This document shows, piece after piece, positions 25,669-35,733 of a DNA stretch of 64,000 nucleotides. Position numbers and translations under genes: made by a program. Every line of letters starts with the position of its first letter. Position 1 is the first letter of the stretch. This DNA is from Aquabacter sediminis (GTDB taxonomy: Bacteria; Pseudomonadota; Alphaproteobacteria; Rhizobiales; Xanthobacteraceae), in the NCBI RefSeq assembly GCF_028863665.1, contig NZ_JARBFX010000009.1, positions 1 through 64,000 of the forward strand, read 5' to 3'. The notes below the pieces were generated by a model. The model had not been told where the DNA came from, searched no databases, and was given only the letters and a program-made list of their open reading frames with translations.

Positions 25669-26531
25669 GCACGTCGTCCGCAGCGGCGGCACCCGTCGCC
25701 CCGCAGGAGGTCTGGGACACCCTGTCCCAGGCCGAGCGGGATGCCGCCTACAACAACAATGCCGCTGTGAAGACCAGCGCGGCATGGGTGGAGGCGCGGG
25801 ACATCGCCGCGCCCCTCTTCCGCGCGGCGGCCAAGGCCCATCTGGACATTCCCTATGGCCCGGGTGCCCGGCAGAAGCTGGACATCTATTCCGGCGCGGC
25901 CGGTGCCCCCTGCCTCGTCTTCATCCATGGCGGCTATTGGCAGCGCAATTCCCGCGAGCTGTTCGCCCATTATGCCGAGGGGCTCCTCGCCCATGGCTGG
26001 TCGGTGGCCATGCCCAGCTACACGCTGGCGCCGGAGGCGCGCCTGCCGGAGATCGTCGCCGAGATGGGAGCCGCGCTCGACCTGATCGCGCAGCATGGCG
26101 CGGCTTACGGCGCGGGCGGGCCGGTGGTGGTGTCCGGCTGGTCGGCCGGGGCGCAGCTGGCGGTGATGCAGCTCGACCATCCCGCCGTGGCGGCGGGGCT
26201 CGCCATATCCGGCGTCTACGAGCTGGCACCCCTGCGCGACACCTATCTCAACGAGGCGCTGGACCTGTCGGAGGCGGAGATCGCCGCCTGTTCTCCGCTG
26301 CGCCACGCGCCTTCCGACAAGCCTTTGGTCATCGCCTATGGCACGGCGGAGGTGCCGGCGCTGGTGCGTGATTCCCGTGCGCTCGCGGCGCGGCGCGTGG
26401 AGGCCCGCGCGCCGGGTGCGCTCCTGCCCATTCTGGGGGCCGATCACTTCTCCATCCTCGACGAATTGCGCCGGCCCGACGGGCAATTGGTGCGTGCCGC
26501 GCGCGACCTCATGGGGCATGTGCCGGCATGA
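25665..26531 (+). CDS. Alpha/beta hydrolase, arylformamidase-like
   Basis: This 288-residue alpha/beta hydrolase carries HGGYW (residues 88-92), the oxyanion-hole motif also found in arylformamidases, the nucleophile elbow GWSAG with Ser160, and a C-terminal GADHFSILDEL with the likely catalytic His261. It therefore probably hydrolyses a small amide or ester, perhaps an N-formyl product. It begins with GTG that overlaps the previous stop (GTGA) and ends overlapping the next start (ATGA), so translation is tightly coupled with the amidohydrolase and the hydroxylase. The actual substrate is unknown. Confidence 0.87.
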   Translation: MSTSSAAAAPVAPQEVWDTLSQAERDAAYNNNAAVKTSAAWVEARDIAAPLFRAAAKAHLDIPYGPGARQKLDIYSGAAGAPCLVFIHGGYWQRNSRELFAHYAEGLLAHGWSVAMPSYTLAPEARLPEIVAEMGAALDLIAQHGAAYGAGGPVVVSGWSAGAQLAVMQLDHPAVAAGLAISGVYELAPLRDTYLNEALDLSEAEIAACSPLRHAPSDKPLVIAYGTAEVPALVRDSRALAARRVEARAPGALLPILGADHFSILDELRRPDGQLVRAARDLMGHVPA

Positions 26532-28885
26532 GCACGACCCAGAAGCAGGAAGGCGTGGGCGCCCGTCTTCCCCGCAAGGAAGATGACCGCCTCATGCGCG
26601 GTCGCGGCCAGTTCGTTGGCGATCTTCGACTGGCGGGGATGCAGGACGTGGCCTTCGTGCGCAGCCCGCTCGCCCATGCCCGCATCCGCGCCATCCATGT
26701 GCCCGAGGATCTGAAGGGCCGGGTCTTCGTGGCCGGTGATCTCGACGGGGTGAAGCCTATCCGCGCCGTCTCCGGCCTTGCGGGCTTCAAGGTGTCGGAG
26801 CAGCCGGTGCTCGCCACGGGCAAGGTGCGCCAGGTGGGTGAGCTGATCGCCATGTGCGTGGCCGATACCCGCGCGCAGGCCGAGGACATGGCCGCCCGCG
26901 TGGAGCTGGACCTGGAAGAGCTGCCCGCGCTCCACGACATGCTGGCCGCCCGCCGGCCGGGCGCGCCGCTGGTGCACGAGCATTGGGGGGACAACGTCTT
27001 TCTTGAAACCCTCGTGAACATCAATATGGAGGCCGCCTTCGACGCGCCGGTGAAGGTGTCGCGCACCATCTCCACCGCCCGCCAGTGCATGGCGCCCATC
27101 GAGGGGCGCGGGACGGTGGTTCATTTCGACCATCGCGCGGACCAATTGGTGGTGCACACCGCCAGCCAGATGCCCCACATCGTCCGCTCGGGCCTCTCCG
27201 AATGCCTGGGGCTGGAAGAGGGCCAGATCCGCATCATCTCCCCCGATGTGGGCGGCGGCTTCGGCTACAAGGCCATCCTCCTGGCCGAGGATGTGTGCCT
27301 GGGCTGGCTTGCCCGAAAGATCGGTCGCCCGGTGCGCTGGCTGGAGGATCGCCGCGAGCACCTCACCGCCGGCGCCAATTGCCGGGAGCACCATTACGAG
27401 ATCACGCTTTATGCCGAGCGCGACGGCACGCTGCGGGGCATCGATTGCGAAGCGTGCGTGGATAGCGGGGCCTATTCCGCCTATCCCTTCTCCGCCTGCC
27501 TTGAGGCCGCGCAGGTGGCGAGCATCCTGCCCGGGCCATACACCTTCCCCTCCTATCGCTGCCGCACCTGGTCGGTGGCCACCAACAAATGCCCGATCCT
27601 GCCCTATCGCGGGGTGGCGCGCACCGGCGTGTGCTTTGCCCTGGAAGTGGCGCTCGATGCGCTGGCGGCGGAACTGGGCCTCGCTCCGGAAGTGGTGCGG
27701 CTGAAGAACCTCGTGCGGCCGGAGCAGATGCCGTTCGACAACATCACCAACAAGCATTTCGACAGCGGCGACTATCCCGAAGCCCTCCGGCAGGCGCTTG
27801 ATGCCATCCAGGTGGACGCGGTGCGCGCGCGGCAGGCAGCGGGAGAGCCGGACGGGCGGCGGATTGGCTTCGGCCTGTCCATCTATTGCGAGCAGGCGGC
27901 CCACGGCACCTCGGTCTATTCCGGCTGGGGCATTCCCATGGTGCCGGGCCACGAACAGGCAGGCGCGCGCCTGACCCCGGACGGCGGGCTGGAATTGCGC
28001 ATCGGCGCCCATTCCCATGGCCAGGGGCTGGAGACGACGCTGGCGCAGGTGGCCTACGAGATCCTCGGGCTGCCGGTTGCCCGCACCCGTCTCGTGCATG
28101 GCGACACCGCCATGACCCCCTATTCCACGGGCAGCTGGGGCTCCCGGGTGATGGTGATGGCGGGCGGGGCGGTGGCCACCGCGTGCACCGAGCTTGCCGA
28201 GCGCATCCGCCGCGTCGGCGCCCATCTGCTCCAGGCCCGGCCCGAGGAGGTGCGGTTGGAGGGCGGACGCGTGGTCGGCCCTTCCGGTGACATCCCCATC
28301 GAGCAGGTGGCCCGCACCTGGTATCGCCGGCCGCAGGACCTGCCTGCTGACGTCGACCCCCACGGGCTGGAAGTGACCGCCGGCTACAAGCCGCACCGCG
28401 ACAGCGGCACCTTCAGCTATGCCGCCCATGCGGTGGTGGTGGCGGTAGATCCCGAGATCGGCGAGGTGGAGATCCTCGACTATGCCATCGTGGAGGATGG
28501 CGGCACGCTGGTGAACCCGATGGTGGTGGACGGCCAGATCCTGGGCGGCCTCGCCCAGGGCATCGGCACCGCGCTCTATGAGGAGATGGCCTTCGACAGT
28601 TCCGGCCAGCCGCTTGCCTCGACGCTGGCGGACTATCTCCTGCCCGGCGCGCCGGAAGTGCCCATGCCCTTCATCGGACACATGGAGACGCCCTCGCCCT
28701 ACACCATGTTCGGCGTGAAGGGCATCGGCGAGGGGGGGGCGATCGCGCCGCCGGCCGCCATCGCCAACGCCATCAATGATGCCCTGCTCCCCCTCGGCGC
28801 GCAGATGCTTCGCTCGCCCGTGACGCCCCGGCGCATCGTGGAGCAGGTGCTGGCGGCCCGCGCCGGGGAAAGGAGCGCGGCATGA
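26528..28885 (+). CDS. Xanthine-dehydrogenase-family molybdenum-binding large subunit
   Basis: The 785-residue catalytic subunit binds the Mo-pterin cofactor and hydroxylates a carbon with oxygen from water. Seen are GARLPRKEDDRLMRGRGQFV, VGELIAMCVADTRAQAEDMA, SPDVGGGFGYKAI, PYRGVARTGVCFALE and the C-terminal GVKGIGEGGAIAPPAAIANA, with the conserved catalytic Glu in GIGE. The active-site loop lacks the CSFR motif of true CO dehydrogenase, so an organic substrate, probably an N-heteroaromatic or aldehyde, is expected. ATGA overlaps on both sides join it to the hydrolase and the FAD subunit. Confidence 0.93.
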   Translation: MSTTQKQEGVGARLPRKEDDRLMRGRGQFVGDLRLAGMQDVAFVRSPLAHARIRAIHVPEDLKGRVFVAGDLDGVKPIRAVSGLAGFKVSEQPVLATGKVRQVGELIAMCVADTRAQAEDMAARVELDLEELPALHDMLAARRPGAPLVHEHWGDNVFLETLVNINMEAAFDAPVKVSRTISTARQCMAPIEGRGTVVHFDHRADQLVVHTASQMPHIVRSGLSECLGLEEGQIRIISPDVGGGFGYKAILLAEDVCLGWLARKIGRPVRWLEDRREHLTAGANCREHHYEITLYAERDGTLRGIDCEACVDSGAYSAYPFSACLEAAQVASILPGPYTFPSYRCRTWSVATNKCPILPYRGVARTGVCFALEVALDALAAELGLAPEVVRLKNLVRPEQMPFDNITNKHFDSGDYPEALRQALDAIQVDAVRARQAAGEPDGRRIGFGLSIYCEQAAHGTSVYSGWGIPMVPGHEQAGARLTPDGGLELRIGAHSHGQGLETTLAQVAYEILGLPVARTRLVHGDTAMTPYSTGSWGSRVMVMAGGAVATACTELAERIRRVGAHLLQARPEEVRLEGGRVVGPSGDIPIEQVARTWYRRPQDLPADVDPHGLEVTAGYKPHRDSGTFSYAAHAVVVAVDPEIGEVEILDYAIVEDGGTLVNPMVVDGQILGGLAQGIGTALYEEMAFDSSGQPLASTLADYLLPGAPEVPMPFIGHMETPSPYTMFGVKGIGEGGAIAPPAAIANAINDALLPLGAQMLRSPVTPRRIVEQVLAARAGERSAA

Positions 28886-29745
28886 AGCCCGCCCCCTTCC
28901 GCATGGTGCGCCCACGCACCGTCGCCGAGGCCGTGTCGCACCTTGCCGAAGGCGGCGACGGCGCGAAGGCCATGGCCGGCGGCCAGTCGCTTGGCCCCAT
29001 GCTCAATCTGCGCCTCGCCACCCCCGACCTCATCGTCGACCTGTCCGGCATCGACGCCTTGCGCACCGTGCGGGAGGAGACCGGGCACATGGTCTATGGC
29101 GCCCTCGTCACCCATGCGGACGTGGAGGACGGACGGGTCCCGGACATTGCCCCCCACGTGCTCAGGCGGGTGGCGGGTGGCATCGCCTACCGGGCGGTGC
29201 GCAATCGCGGCACGCTGGGGGGCAGTCTGGCCCATGCCGACCCCGCCGCCGACTGGGTGAACGCCCTCTCCGTTCTCGGTGCCGAGGTGGAAGTGGCGGG
29301 CCCTTCCGGGAGCCGCCAGCTTTCCCTGGACGCCTTCCTCACCGGTGCTCTCGCAACGGCGCTTGCGCCGGGAGAGATCCTCGTTGCCGTGCGGGTGCCG
29401 AAGCTCTCCGCCACCGCGCGCTTCGGCTATGTGAAGCATTGCCGGAAGGTGGGCGAGTTCGCCCATGCCATCGGCGCCGTCCTGGTGGACCCCGTGGCGG
29501 GAACCGGGCGCGCGCTCATGGGCGCCATTGACGGGCCGCCTTTGGTCCTGCCGGCGCAGGGCGCTGTGTTCGGTGGACGCCTGGATGCGGGCTTTGCCGA
29601 CGGCTTCGCGGCCAGCGCCGCCGATGCGGCGCTCCTGGCTGCGGGCGTCTCCGACGCGGTGGATCGCCATGTTCATGTGGAGGTGCTGCGCCGCGCCGCC
29701 CGCCAGGCCGCCGGCCTCCTTGCTGACACACGGAGCGCCGCATGA
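28882..29745 (+). CDS. Molybdenum hydroxylase FAD-binding subunit (CoxM/CutM type)
   Basis: The 287-residue middle subunit passes electrons from the Fe-S clusters to FAD. FAD contacts are visible in AMAGGQSLGPMLNLRLATPD and RNRGTLGGSLAHADPAADW. The C-terminal CODH-type domain follows (FGYVKHCRKVGEFAHAIGAV). It overlaps its neighbours by four bases on each side. It completes a heterotrimer with the large subunit before and the [2Fe-2S] subunit after it. Confidence 0.93.
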   Translation: MKPAPFRMVRPRTVAEAVSHLAEGGDGAKAMAGGQSLGPMLNLRLATPDLIVDLSGIDALRTVREETGHMVYGALVTHADVEDGRVPDIAPHVLRRVAGGIAYRAVRNRGTLGGSLAHADPAADWVNALSVLGAEVEVAGPSGSRQLSLDAFLTGALATALAPGEILVAVRVPKLSATARFGYVKHCRKVGEFAHAIGAVLVDPVAGTGRALMGAIDGPPLVLPAQGAVFGGRLDAGFADGFAASAADAALLAAGVSDAVDRHVHVEVLRRAARQAAGLLADTRSAA

Positions 29746-30956
29746 CCGCCGCGCCAACCCTCTCGGCCGCCCCCGTGGCCGCCGAACCCTTGGTGTCCTT
29801 CACCCTCAATGGTCGTCCGGTGGCCGTGCAGGTGGAACCGCGCACCAGCCTCGCCGATCTCGTGCGGGACACCCTCAACCTCACCGGCACGCATCTGGGG
29901 TGCGAGCATGGCGTGTGCGGGGCCTGCACCCTCCTGGTGGATGGCGAGCCGGCGCGGGGCTGCCTTGCCTTTGCCGGCGCCTGCCAGGGGGCGCAGATCA
30001 CCACCATTGAGGGGCTCGACGACGATTCCATCGCCGCCGAGCTGCGTGCCGCGTTCAATGCCGAGCATGCCCTGCAATGCGGCTTCTGCACGCCGGGCAT
30101 GCTGGTATCGGCCCGCGATCTGGTGCTGCGCCTGCCCGAGCCGGACGAGACGCGCATCCGCCTCGGCCTCGCCGGCAATCTATGCCGCTGCACGGGCTAT
30201 GCGGGCATCGTCAAGGCGGTGGCCTCCGTCATCGCCGCACGGCGCGCGCGCGGCGTCGGGCCGCTGATCGCCGAGCGCCGGCTTGGCCCGGTGGGCGCGC
30301 GTCGGGGGCAGGGGGCCGACGCCGTCGTGCCTGTGGCTGGTCCCGTCCAACCGGCCCTCATAGTCTCCGCCGCTGCCCTGGTCGATGACTTCACGCCAGC
30401 CCACCGCTTCGAGCAGAGCTTCGAGGTGCCCTATCCGCCCGCCGACGTGTTCGCCTTCTTCGGCCGGATCGAGGAGGTGGCGGCATGCCTGCCGGGCGCC
30501 GTCATCACGGCGGTGCCAGCCCCCGATCAGGTGGAGGGGGGCATGCGGGTCAAGCTCGGCCCCATCGCCACCACCTTCCGTGGCACCGCGCGCATCACGC
30601 GGGATGCGGCACAGGCGCGGGGCACCATCCATGGCGCGGGCGGCGACGGGCGCTCGCGCACCGAAGGCCGCATCGCCTATGCGGTGACGCCAGGCGCCGC
30701 GCCGGGCACGACGCGGGTGGCGCTTAGTGTGGGCTACACGCTGAAGGGGCCGCTCGCCCAGTTCGGCCGGCCGGGCCTGGTGCGCGAGGTGGCCTCCCGC
30801 CTCATCGCCGAATTCGCGGCCAACCTGAATGCCCGCCTTGCCGGCGCGCCCGCACCCGCTGTGGCGGGGCGCGGCCTTGATCCGCTGCGACTGCTGCTCG
30901 CGCTGATTTCTGACCGTCTCGGGCGCCTGTGGCCCCGCGGCGGTCCTTCCTCCTGA
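29742..30956 (+). CDS. [2Fe-2S] subunit fused to a CoxG-like (SRPBCC) domain
   Basis: The first ~165 residues are a small molybdenum-hydroxylase subunit. CEHGVCGAC holds the plant-type cluster, and CGFCTPGM plus CRCTGY hold the second cluster. After a linker of about 40 residues rich in Ala, Gly and Pro comes a CoxG/SRPBCC domain: QSFEVPYPPADVFAFFGRIE, ACLPGAVI, MRVKLGPIATTFRGTARI and TLKGPLAQFGRPGLVREVAS, then a C-terminal tail. In CO dehydrogenase systems CoxG is a separate gene implicated in recruiting the enzyme to the membrane. Here it is part of the Fe-S subunit (404 residues against about 160 for a normal one), and no frameshift is visible. Confidence 0.92.
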   Translation: MTAAPTLSAAPVAAEPLVSFTLNGRPVAVQVEPRTSLADLVRDTLNLTGTHLGCEHGVCGACTLLVDGEPARGCLAFAGACQGAQITTIEGLDDDSIAAELRAAFNAEHALQCGFCTPGMLVSARDLVLRLPEPDETRIRLGLAGNLCRCTGYAGIVKAVASVIAARRARGVGPLIAERRLGPVGARRGQGADAVVPVAGPVQPALIVSAAALVDDFTPAHRFEQSFEVPYPPADVFAFFGRIEEVAACLPGAVITAVPAPDQVEGGMRVKLGPIATTFRGTARITRDAAQARGTIHGAGGDGRSRTEGRIAYAVTPGAAPGTTRVALSVGYTLKGPLAQFGRPGLVREVASRLIAEFAANLNARLAGAPAPAVAGRGLDPLRLLLALISDRLGRLWPRGGPSS

Positions 30957-30987
30957 CCCGCCTGCCTCTCGAGACTGGAGACCACAC

Positions 30988-32148
30988 ATGTTGCTTTCCC
31001 GCCGGACAACTCTCGCAGCCCTCGCCTTCAGCCTCATGGCCGGCACGGCCCTGGCCGCCGACACCATCAAGATCGGCGTCAACGAGCCCCTCACGGGCGC
31101 CTTTGCGGCCTCCGGCACCTATGTGGTGAACGGCGCCAAGATCGCCGCCGACGAGATCAACGCCAAGGGTGGCGTGCTCGGCAAGAAGATCGAGCTTGTG
31201 ATCGAGGACAATAAGAGCAACCCCACCGAGGCGGCGGCGGTGGCCGAGAAGCTCATCACCTCCGACAAGGTGCCGGTGATGATGGGCGCCTGGGGCTCCT
31301 CGCTGACGCTGGCCACCATGCCGAAGCTGGAAGAATATTCCGTGCCCATGCTGGTGGAGACCTCCTCGTCCGGCAAGATCACCACGTCCGGCAATCCCTT
31401 CATCTTCCGCATCTCGCCGCCCTCCGCCGTGGAGGCCGACGCCTTCGAGCCCATCGCCAAGAAGCTCGGGCTGAAGAAGGTGGACTTCCTGGTCATCAAC
31501 AATGACTGGGGCCGGGGCGCCGCTGCCGATTTCTCCAAGATGCTCAAGGCCAACGGCGTGGAAGTGGGCCTCGTGGAGACCATGGACCAGTCCGCCCAGG
31601 ACATGAGCGCCCAGCTCGCCAAGCTGAAGGCGTCCGATGCCGACACCATCATGGTGACGAGCGCCGTGGACCAGCTCACCCTCCTCTTCAAGCAGATGGC
31701 GGCGCTGGGCCTGAAGAAGCGCATCATCACCACCGGCGGCTCGCAGAACCCCGACCAGATCATCGCCCAGGCGGGCGCGGCGGCCGACGGCACCATGCAC
31801 CTGACCACCTTCCTGCCCTGGTTCCCGGAGAAGACCCCGAACCCGCAGGCCACCGCCTATTTCCTCGCCGAGTGGAAGAAGCGCGGCTTTGACTTTGCCG
31901 GCGCCACCGAGAGCTTCCGTGGCTATGACGGCATCCGCACGGTGGCGGCCGCCATCGCGGCGGGCGGCGGCACCGACCCCGCCTCCATCCAGAAGGGCTT
32001 CTGGAAGGTGGATTTCATGGGCCTCAACGGTCCCATCAAGTTCGCCAAGAGCGGCCCGGCCGGCAAGGAAAGCGGCCAGTCCAAGCCCAATGTCTATCTC
32101 ATCGAAATCTCGGCCGGAAAGGTGAACCAGGTGCAGCTCGGCGGCTGA
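30988..32148 (+). CDS. Branched-chain-type ABC substrate-binding protein (first Liv-type importer)
   Basis: The 386-residue periplasmic protein has a Sec signal peptide (LLSRRTTLAALAFSLMAGTA, cut near ALA-A) and the LivK/type I fold: IKIGVNEPLTGAFAASGTYV, AADEINAKGGVLGKKIELVI and LITSDKVPVMMGAWGSSLTL. Proteins of this family bind branched-chain amino acids, but many bind aromatic acids or amides. It follows the hydroxylase operon by 31 bases and precedes matching permeases and ATPases, so it probably imports the substrate of the enzymes upstream. Confidence 0.92.
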   Translation: MLLSRRTTLAALAFSLMAGTALAADTIKIGVNEPLTGAFAASGTYVVNGAKIAADEINAKGGVLGKKIELVIEDNKSNPTEAAAVAEKLITSDKVPVMMGAWGSSLTLATMPKLEEYSVPMLVETSSSGKITTSGNPFIFRISPPSAVEADAFEPIAKKLGLKKVDFLVINNDWGRGAAADFSKMLKANGVEVGLVETMDQSAQDMSAQLAKLKASDADTIMVTSAVDQLTLLFKQMAALGLKKRIITTGGSQNPDQIIAQAGAAADGTMHLTTFLPWFPEKTPNPQATAYFLAEWKKRGFDFAGATESFRGYDGIRTVAAAIAAGGGTDPASIQKGFWKVDFMGLNGPIKFAKSGPAGKESGQSKPNVYLIEISAGKVNQVQLGG

Positions 32149-32272
32149 GCCCGGCAGCCCCGTGCACAGCCTCCGCCCTCGGGCGGGGGCCATCGGGCGC
32201 GGCCCGGACCGACCCGTCCGGAAGCGCGCCCCCTATCGCCCTTTGTCCCGCATGCCAGATCGGACAGGCCAG

Positions 32273-33145
32273 ATGGACCAATTGCTGCAACACATCTTCA
32301 ACGCGCTGGTGCTGGGCGGCACCTATGCGCTCCTGGGCATCGGCCTGACCTTGATCTTCGGCATCATGAACGTGGTGAATTTCACCCACGGCGCGCTCTA
32401 TACGTTCGGCGGCTATGCCATGTACCTGGCGGCGGTGGCGCTGGGGCTGAACTTTTTCGTGGCGCTGCCGGTGGCCCTGGTGGCCGGTCTGCTTCTGGGC
32501 GCGGCCATCGAGTTCACGCTGCTGCGGCCGCTCCGCCGCTCCGACATCGACACCACCATGCTGGTGATGATCGGCGCCGGCATCATCATGCAATCGGGCA
32601 CGCTGTGGGTGTTCGGCGGCGTCGCCAAGGCCGTTCCCACGCCCTTCCCGGCGCAGCCGCTGACCTTCGGGCCGGTGTCGTTGTCCTATGTGAACCTATT
32701 CGTGCTGGCCGCCGCCGTGGCGCTGATCGCCATCACCTATTTCACCATCAACGGCACCAAGCTCGGCCGCGCCATGCGCGCCACCTTCCAGGACCATGAC
32801 ACGGCCGCCCTCATGGGCGTGAATGTCTCCCTCGTCTACACCGCCACTTTTGCCATTGGTTCGGCGCTGGCGGCGGCGGCCGGGGCCTTGCTGGGGCCGG
32901 TCTATGTGGTCACGCCGCAAATGGGCGAACTGGCCGCGGTGAAAGCCTTCGCCATCGTCATCCTGGGCGGGCTCGGCTCCATTTCCGGGGCGACCATTGG
33001 CGGCTTCATCCTGGCGTTCGCCGAGGAGCTGGGCGCCGGCTACATCTCGTCCGGCTATCGGGATGCCATGGGCTTCCTCATCATCATCGCGGTGCTGCTG
33101 GTCAAGCCCACCGGCCTGTTCGCCCGCGCGGAGCGGATCGGATGA
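32273..33145 (+). CDS. Branched-chain-type ABC permease (LivH type)
   Basis: The 290-residue inner-membrane protein shows the LivH pattern: QHIFNALVLGGTYALLGIGL, LIFGIMNVVNFTHGALYTFG, the loop AMRATFQDHDTAALMGVNVS, and FAIVILGGLGSISGATIGGF. About eight membrane segments are predicted. The frame extends upstream to 32162, but that part is charged and unlike the family, so the ATG at 32273 is used. It is 124 bases after the binding-protein gene and overlaps the next permease by four bases. Confidence 0.93.
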   Translation: MDQLLQHIFNALVLGGTYALLGIGLTLIFGIMNVVNFTHGALYTFGGYAMYLAAVALGLNFFVALPVALVAGLLLGAAIEFTLLRPLRRSDIDTTMLVMIGAGIIMQSGTLWVFGGVAKAVPTPFPAQPLTFGPVSLSYVNLFVLAAAVALIAITYFTINGTKLGRAMRATFQDHDTAALMGVNVSLVYTATFAIGSALAAAAGALLGPVYVVTPQMGELAAVKAFAIVILGGLGSISGATIGGFILAFAEELGAGYISSGYRDAMGFLIIIAVLLVKPTGLFARAERIG

Positions 33146-34191
33146 CACGCTTCATCGCCCCCCTCTTCCTCGTCGTCCTGGCCCTGCTGCCGCTCTGGCT
33201 GAGCGATCCCTATCTGCTCAATGCCCTGATCGTCACGGGCATCCTCACCATCTGCGCCATGAGCCTCAACCTGCTGCTGGGCTTCACCGGGCAGTTGAGC
33301 CTCGGCCATGTGGCCTTCTTCGGTATCGGCGCCTATGTGAGCGCGCTGACCGCGCTCGGCTTCGACGTCAGCCTGCCGTTCGGTCTCAGGGTCACCCATG
33401 AGGGCGGCTCGCCGCTGCTGGGCTTCCTGCTGGCGGTGGTGCTCACGGGCCTGTGCGGCTATCTCATCGGCCGCCTGTCGTTCCGGGTGCGCGGCGCCTA
33501 TTTCGTCATTGTCACCATCTCGTTCGCCGAGGTGGTGCGCCTCGTGGCCCTCAACTGGGTGGAGCTGACGCAAGGCCCGCTCGCCCTCACCGCCATTCCC
33601 AACATGGTGCTGCCGGTACCCGGCCTCGGCGCGGTGGCGCTGCGCTCCAAGATGCAGAACTATTACCTGGTGCTGGCGGTGGCAGTGGCGAGCTATCTCA
33701 TCATTGCGCGCCTGGTGGCCTCGCGCTTCGGACGGGCCATGCGCGGGCTGAAGGAGAACGAATCCCTCGCGCTCTCGCTGGGCATCAACGCCACCCGCAC
33801 CCTCACCATCGCGGCCACCGTGTCCGCCGCCATGGCCGGCGCGGCGGGCAGCCTCTATGCCCATTACCTGCGCATCATCGACCCCGACGTGTTCCTGTTC
33901 TCCTACACGGTGACCATGGTCATCATGGTGGTGTCGGGCGGCAAGGGGACGCTGGCGGGCCCGCTGGTGGGCGGCCTCATCTTCGGCCTGCTGCCGGTGG
34001 CGCTGCGGCCGGTCATGGCGCCGGAAGCGCAATGGATCGTATATGGCGCCATCCTCATCGCCATCCTGTTCCTGATGCCACGGGGCATCGTGCCGGCGCT
34101 GGAGGGGCTCGGCGCCCGCCTGTTCGCCCGGCGCAAGGCCGATGCCAAGGGCGGCGGCTCGCTTCCCGCCGAGATGGGGGCCAATCCATGA
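33142..34191 (+). CDS. Branched-chain-type ABC permease (LivM type)
   Basis: The 349-residue partner permease has ALIVTGILTICAMSLNLLLG, FTGQLSLGHVAFFGIGAYVS, the loop GRAMRGLKENESLALSLGIN and MVVSGGKGTLAGPLVGGLIF, typical of LivM. Around nine or ten membrane segments are predicted, with a short cytoplasmic tail. It is coupled by ATGA overlaps to LivH- and LivG-type genes. Confidence 0.93.
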   Translation: MTRFIAPLFLVVLALLPLWLSDPYLLNALIVTGILTICAMSLNLLLGFTGQLSLGHVAFFGIGAYVSALTALGFDVSLPFGLRVTHEGGSPLLGFLLAVVLTGLCGYLIGRLSFRVRGAYFVIVTISFAEVVRLVALNWVELTQGPLALTAIPNMVLPVPGLGAVALRSKMQNYYLVLAVAVASYLIIARLVASRFGRAMRGLKENESLALSLGINATRTLTIAATVSAAMAGAAGSLYAHYLRIIDPDVFLFSYTVTMVIMVVSGGKGTLAGPLVGGLIFGLLPVALRPVMAPEAQWIVYGAILIAILFLMPRGIVPALEGLGARLFARRKADAKGGGSLPAEMGANP

Positions 34192-34989
34192 GCGCCATTC
34201 TCAATGTGGAGCATGTGGGCATGCGGTTCGGCGGCCTCACCGCCATCGCCGACCTGCATTTCGATGTGCAGGAGGGGGAAATCCTCAGCCTCATCGGCCC
34301 CAACGGGGCGGGCAAGACCACGGCCTTCAACATCATGACCGGCTTTTTGAGGCCGACCCAGGGCCGGGTGTTGTTTCGCGGGCGCGATCTCTCCCAGACG
34401 CGGCCCAATGAGATTGCGCGCCTCGGACTTGCCCGCACCTTCCAGCGCACCAGCGTGTTCGCGGACGACACCGTGCGCGACAATGTGCTGATCGGCCTGC
34501 ATCGCTACCAGGAGGAAGCGGGCGCGGTGGGCCTCCTCAACCGCCTGTTGCCCACCCCCGGCGCGCGCCGGGCGGAGCGGGCGGTGCGGGAGCGGGCGGA
34601 CGCCATCATCGACCTCGTCGGCCTGACGCCGCGGGCGGACGAGAAGGCCGGGTCGCTCTCCTATGGCGAACAGCGCCTCGTTGGCTTCGCCCTCGCCTTG
34701 GCGGTGGAGCCGCGCATGCTGCTGCTGGACGAGCCGGTCTCCGGCATGAACGCTTCGGAGACCCAGGGTTTCGTGCGCCTTATCCGCAAGGTGCGGGAGG
34801 AGGGCGTCACCATCCTCCTGGTGGAGCACGACATGCCCATGGTGATGGAAGTGTCCGACCGCATCGTGTGCCTGAATTACGGCCGGCTCATCGCGGAAGG
34901 GCCGCCGGCCGCGATCCGCACCGATCCCAAGGTGATCGAGGCCTATCTCGGCAAGAGCGCCGCGAAGCTGGAGCACAAGGAGGCGGCCC

Positions 34990-34997
<8 letters not shown>
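34188..34997 (+). CDS. ABC ATPase (LivG type)
   Basis: This 269-residue ATPase energises the importer. Walker A is GPNGAGKT, the Q-loop region is ARTFQRTSVF, the signature is LSYGEQRLVGFALAL and Walker B is MLLLDEPVSGMN; the C-terminal LivG-type extension (EGPPAAIRTDPKVIEAYLG) is present. The ATG at 34188 overlaps the stop of the permease gene. Its 3' end overlaps the next ATPase gene by 8 bases. Confidence 0.94.
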
Positions 34998-35691
<694 letters not shown>

Positions 35692-35733
35692 GGCGCGGTC
35701 CTTGACCAGCCGCGCCCCGTCGCGGCGCGCGCT

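Noticed and set aside
26528-30956. Carbon monoxide dehydrogenase (coxMSL)
   Set aside because: The three-subunit layout fits the superfamily, but the large subunit reads PYRGVARTG instead of the CO-specific CSFR loop and gene order differs, so a CO function is not supported.
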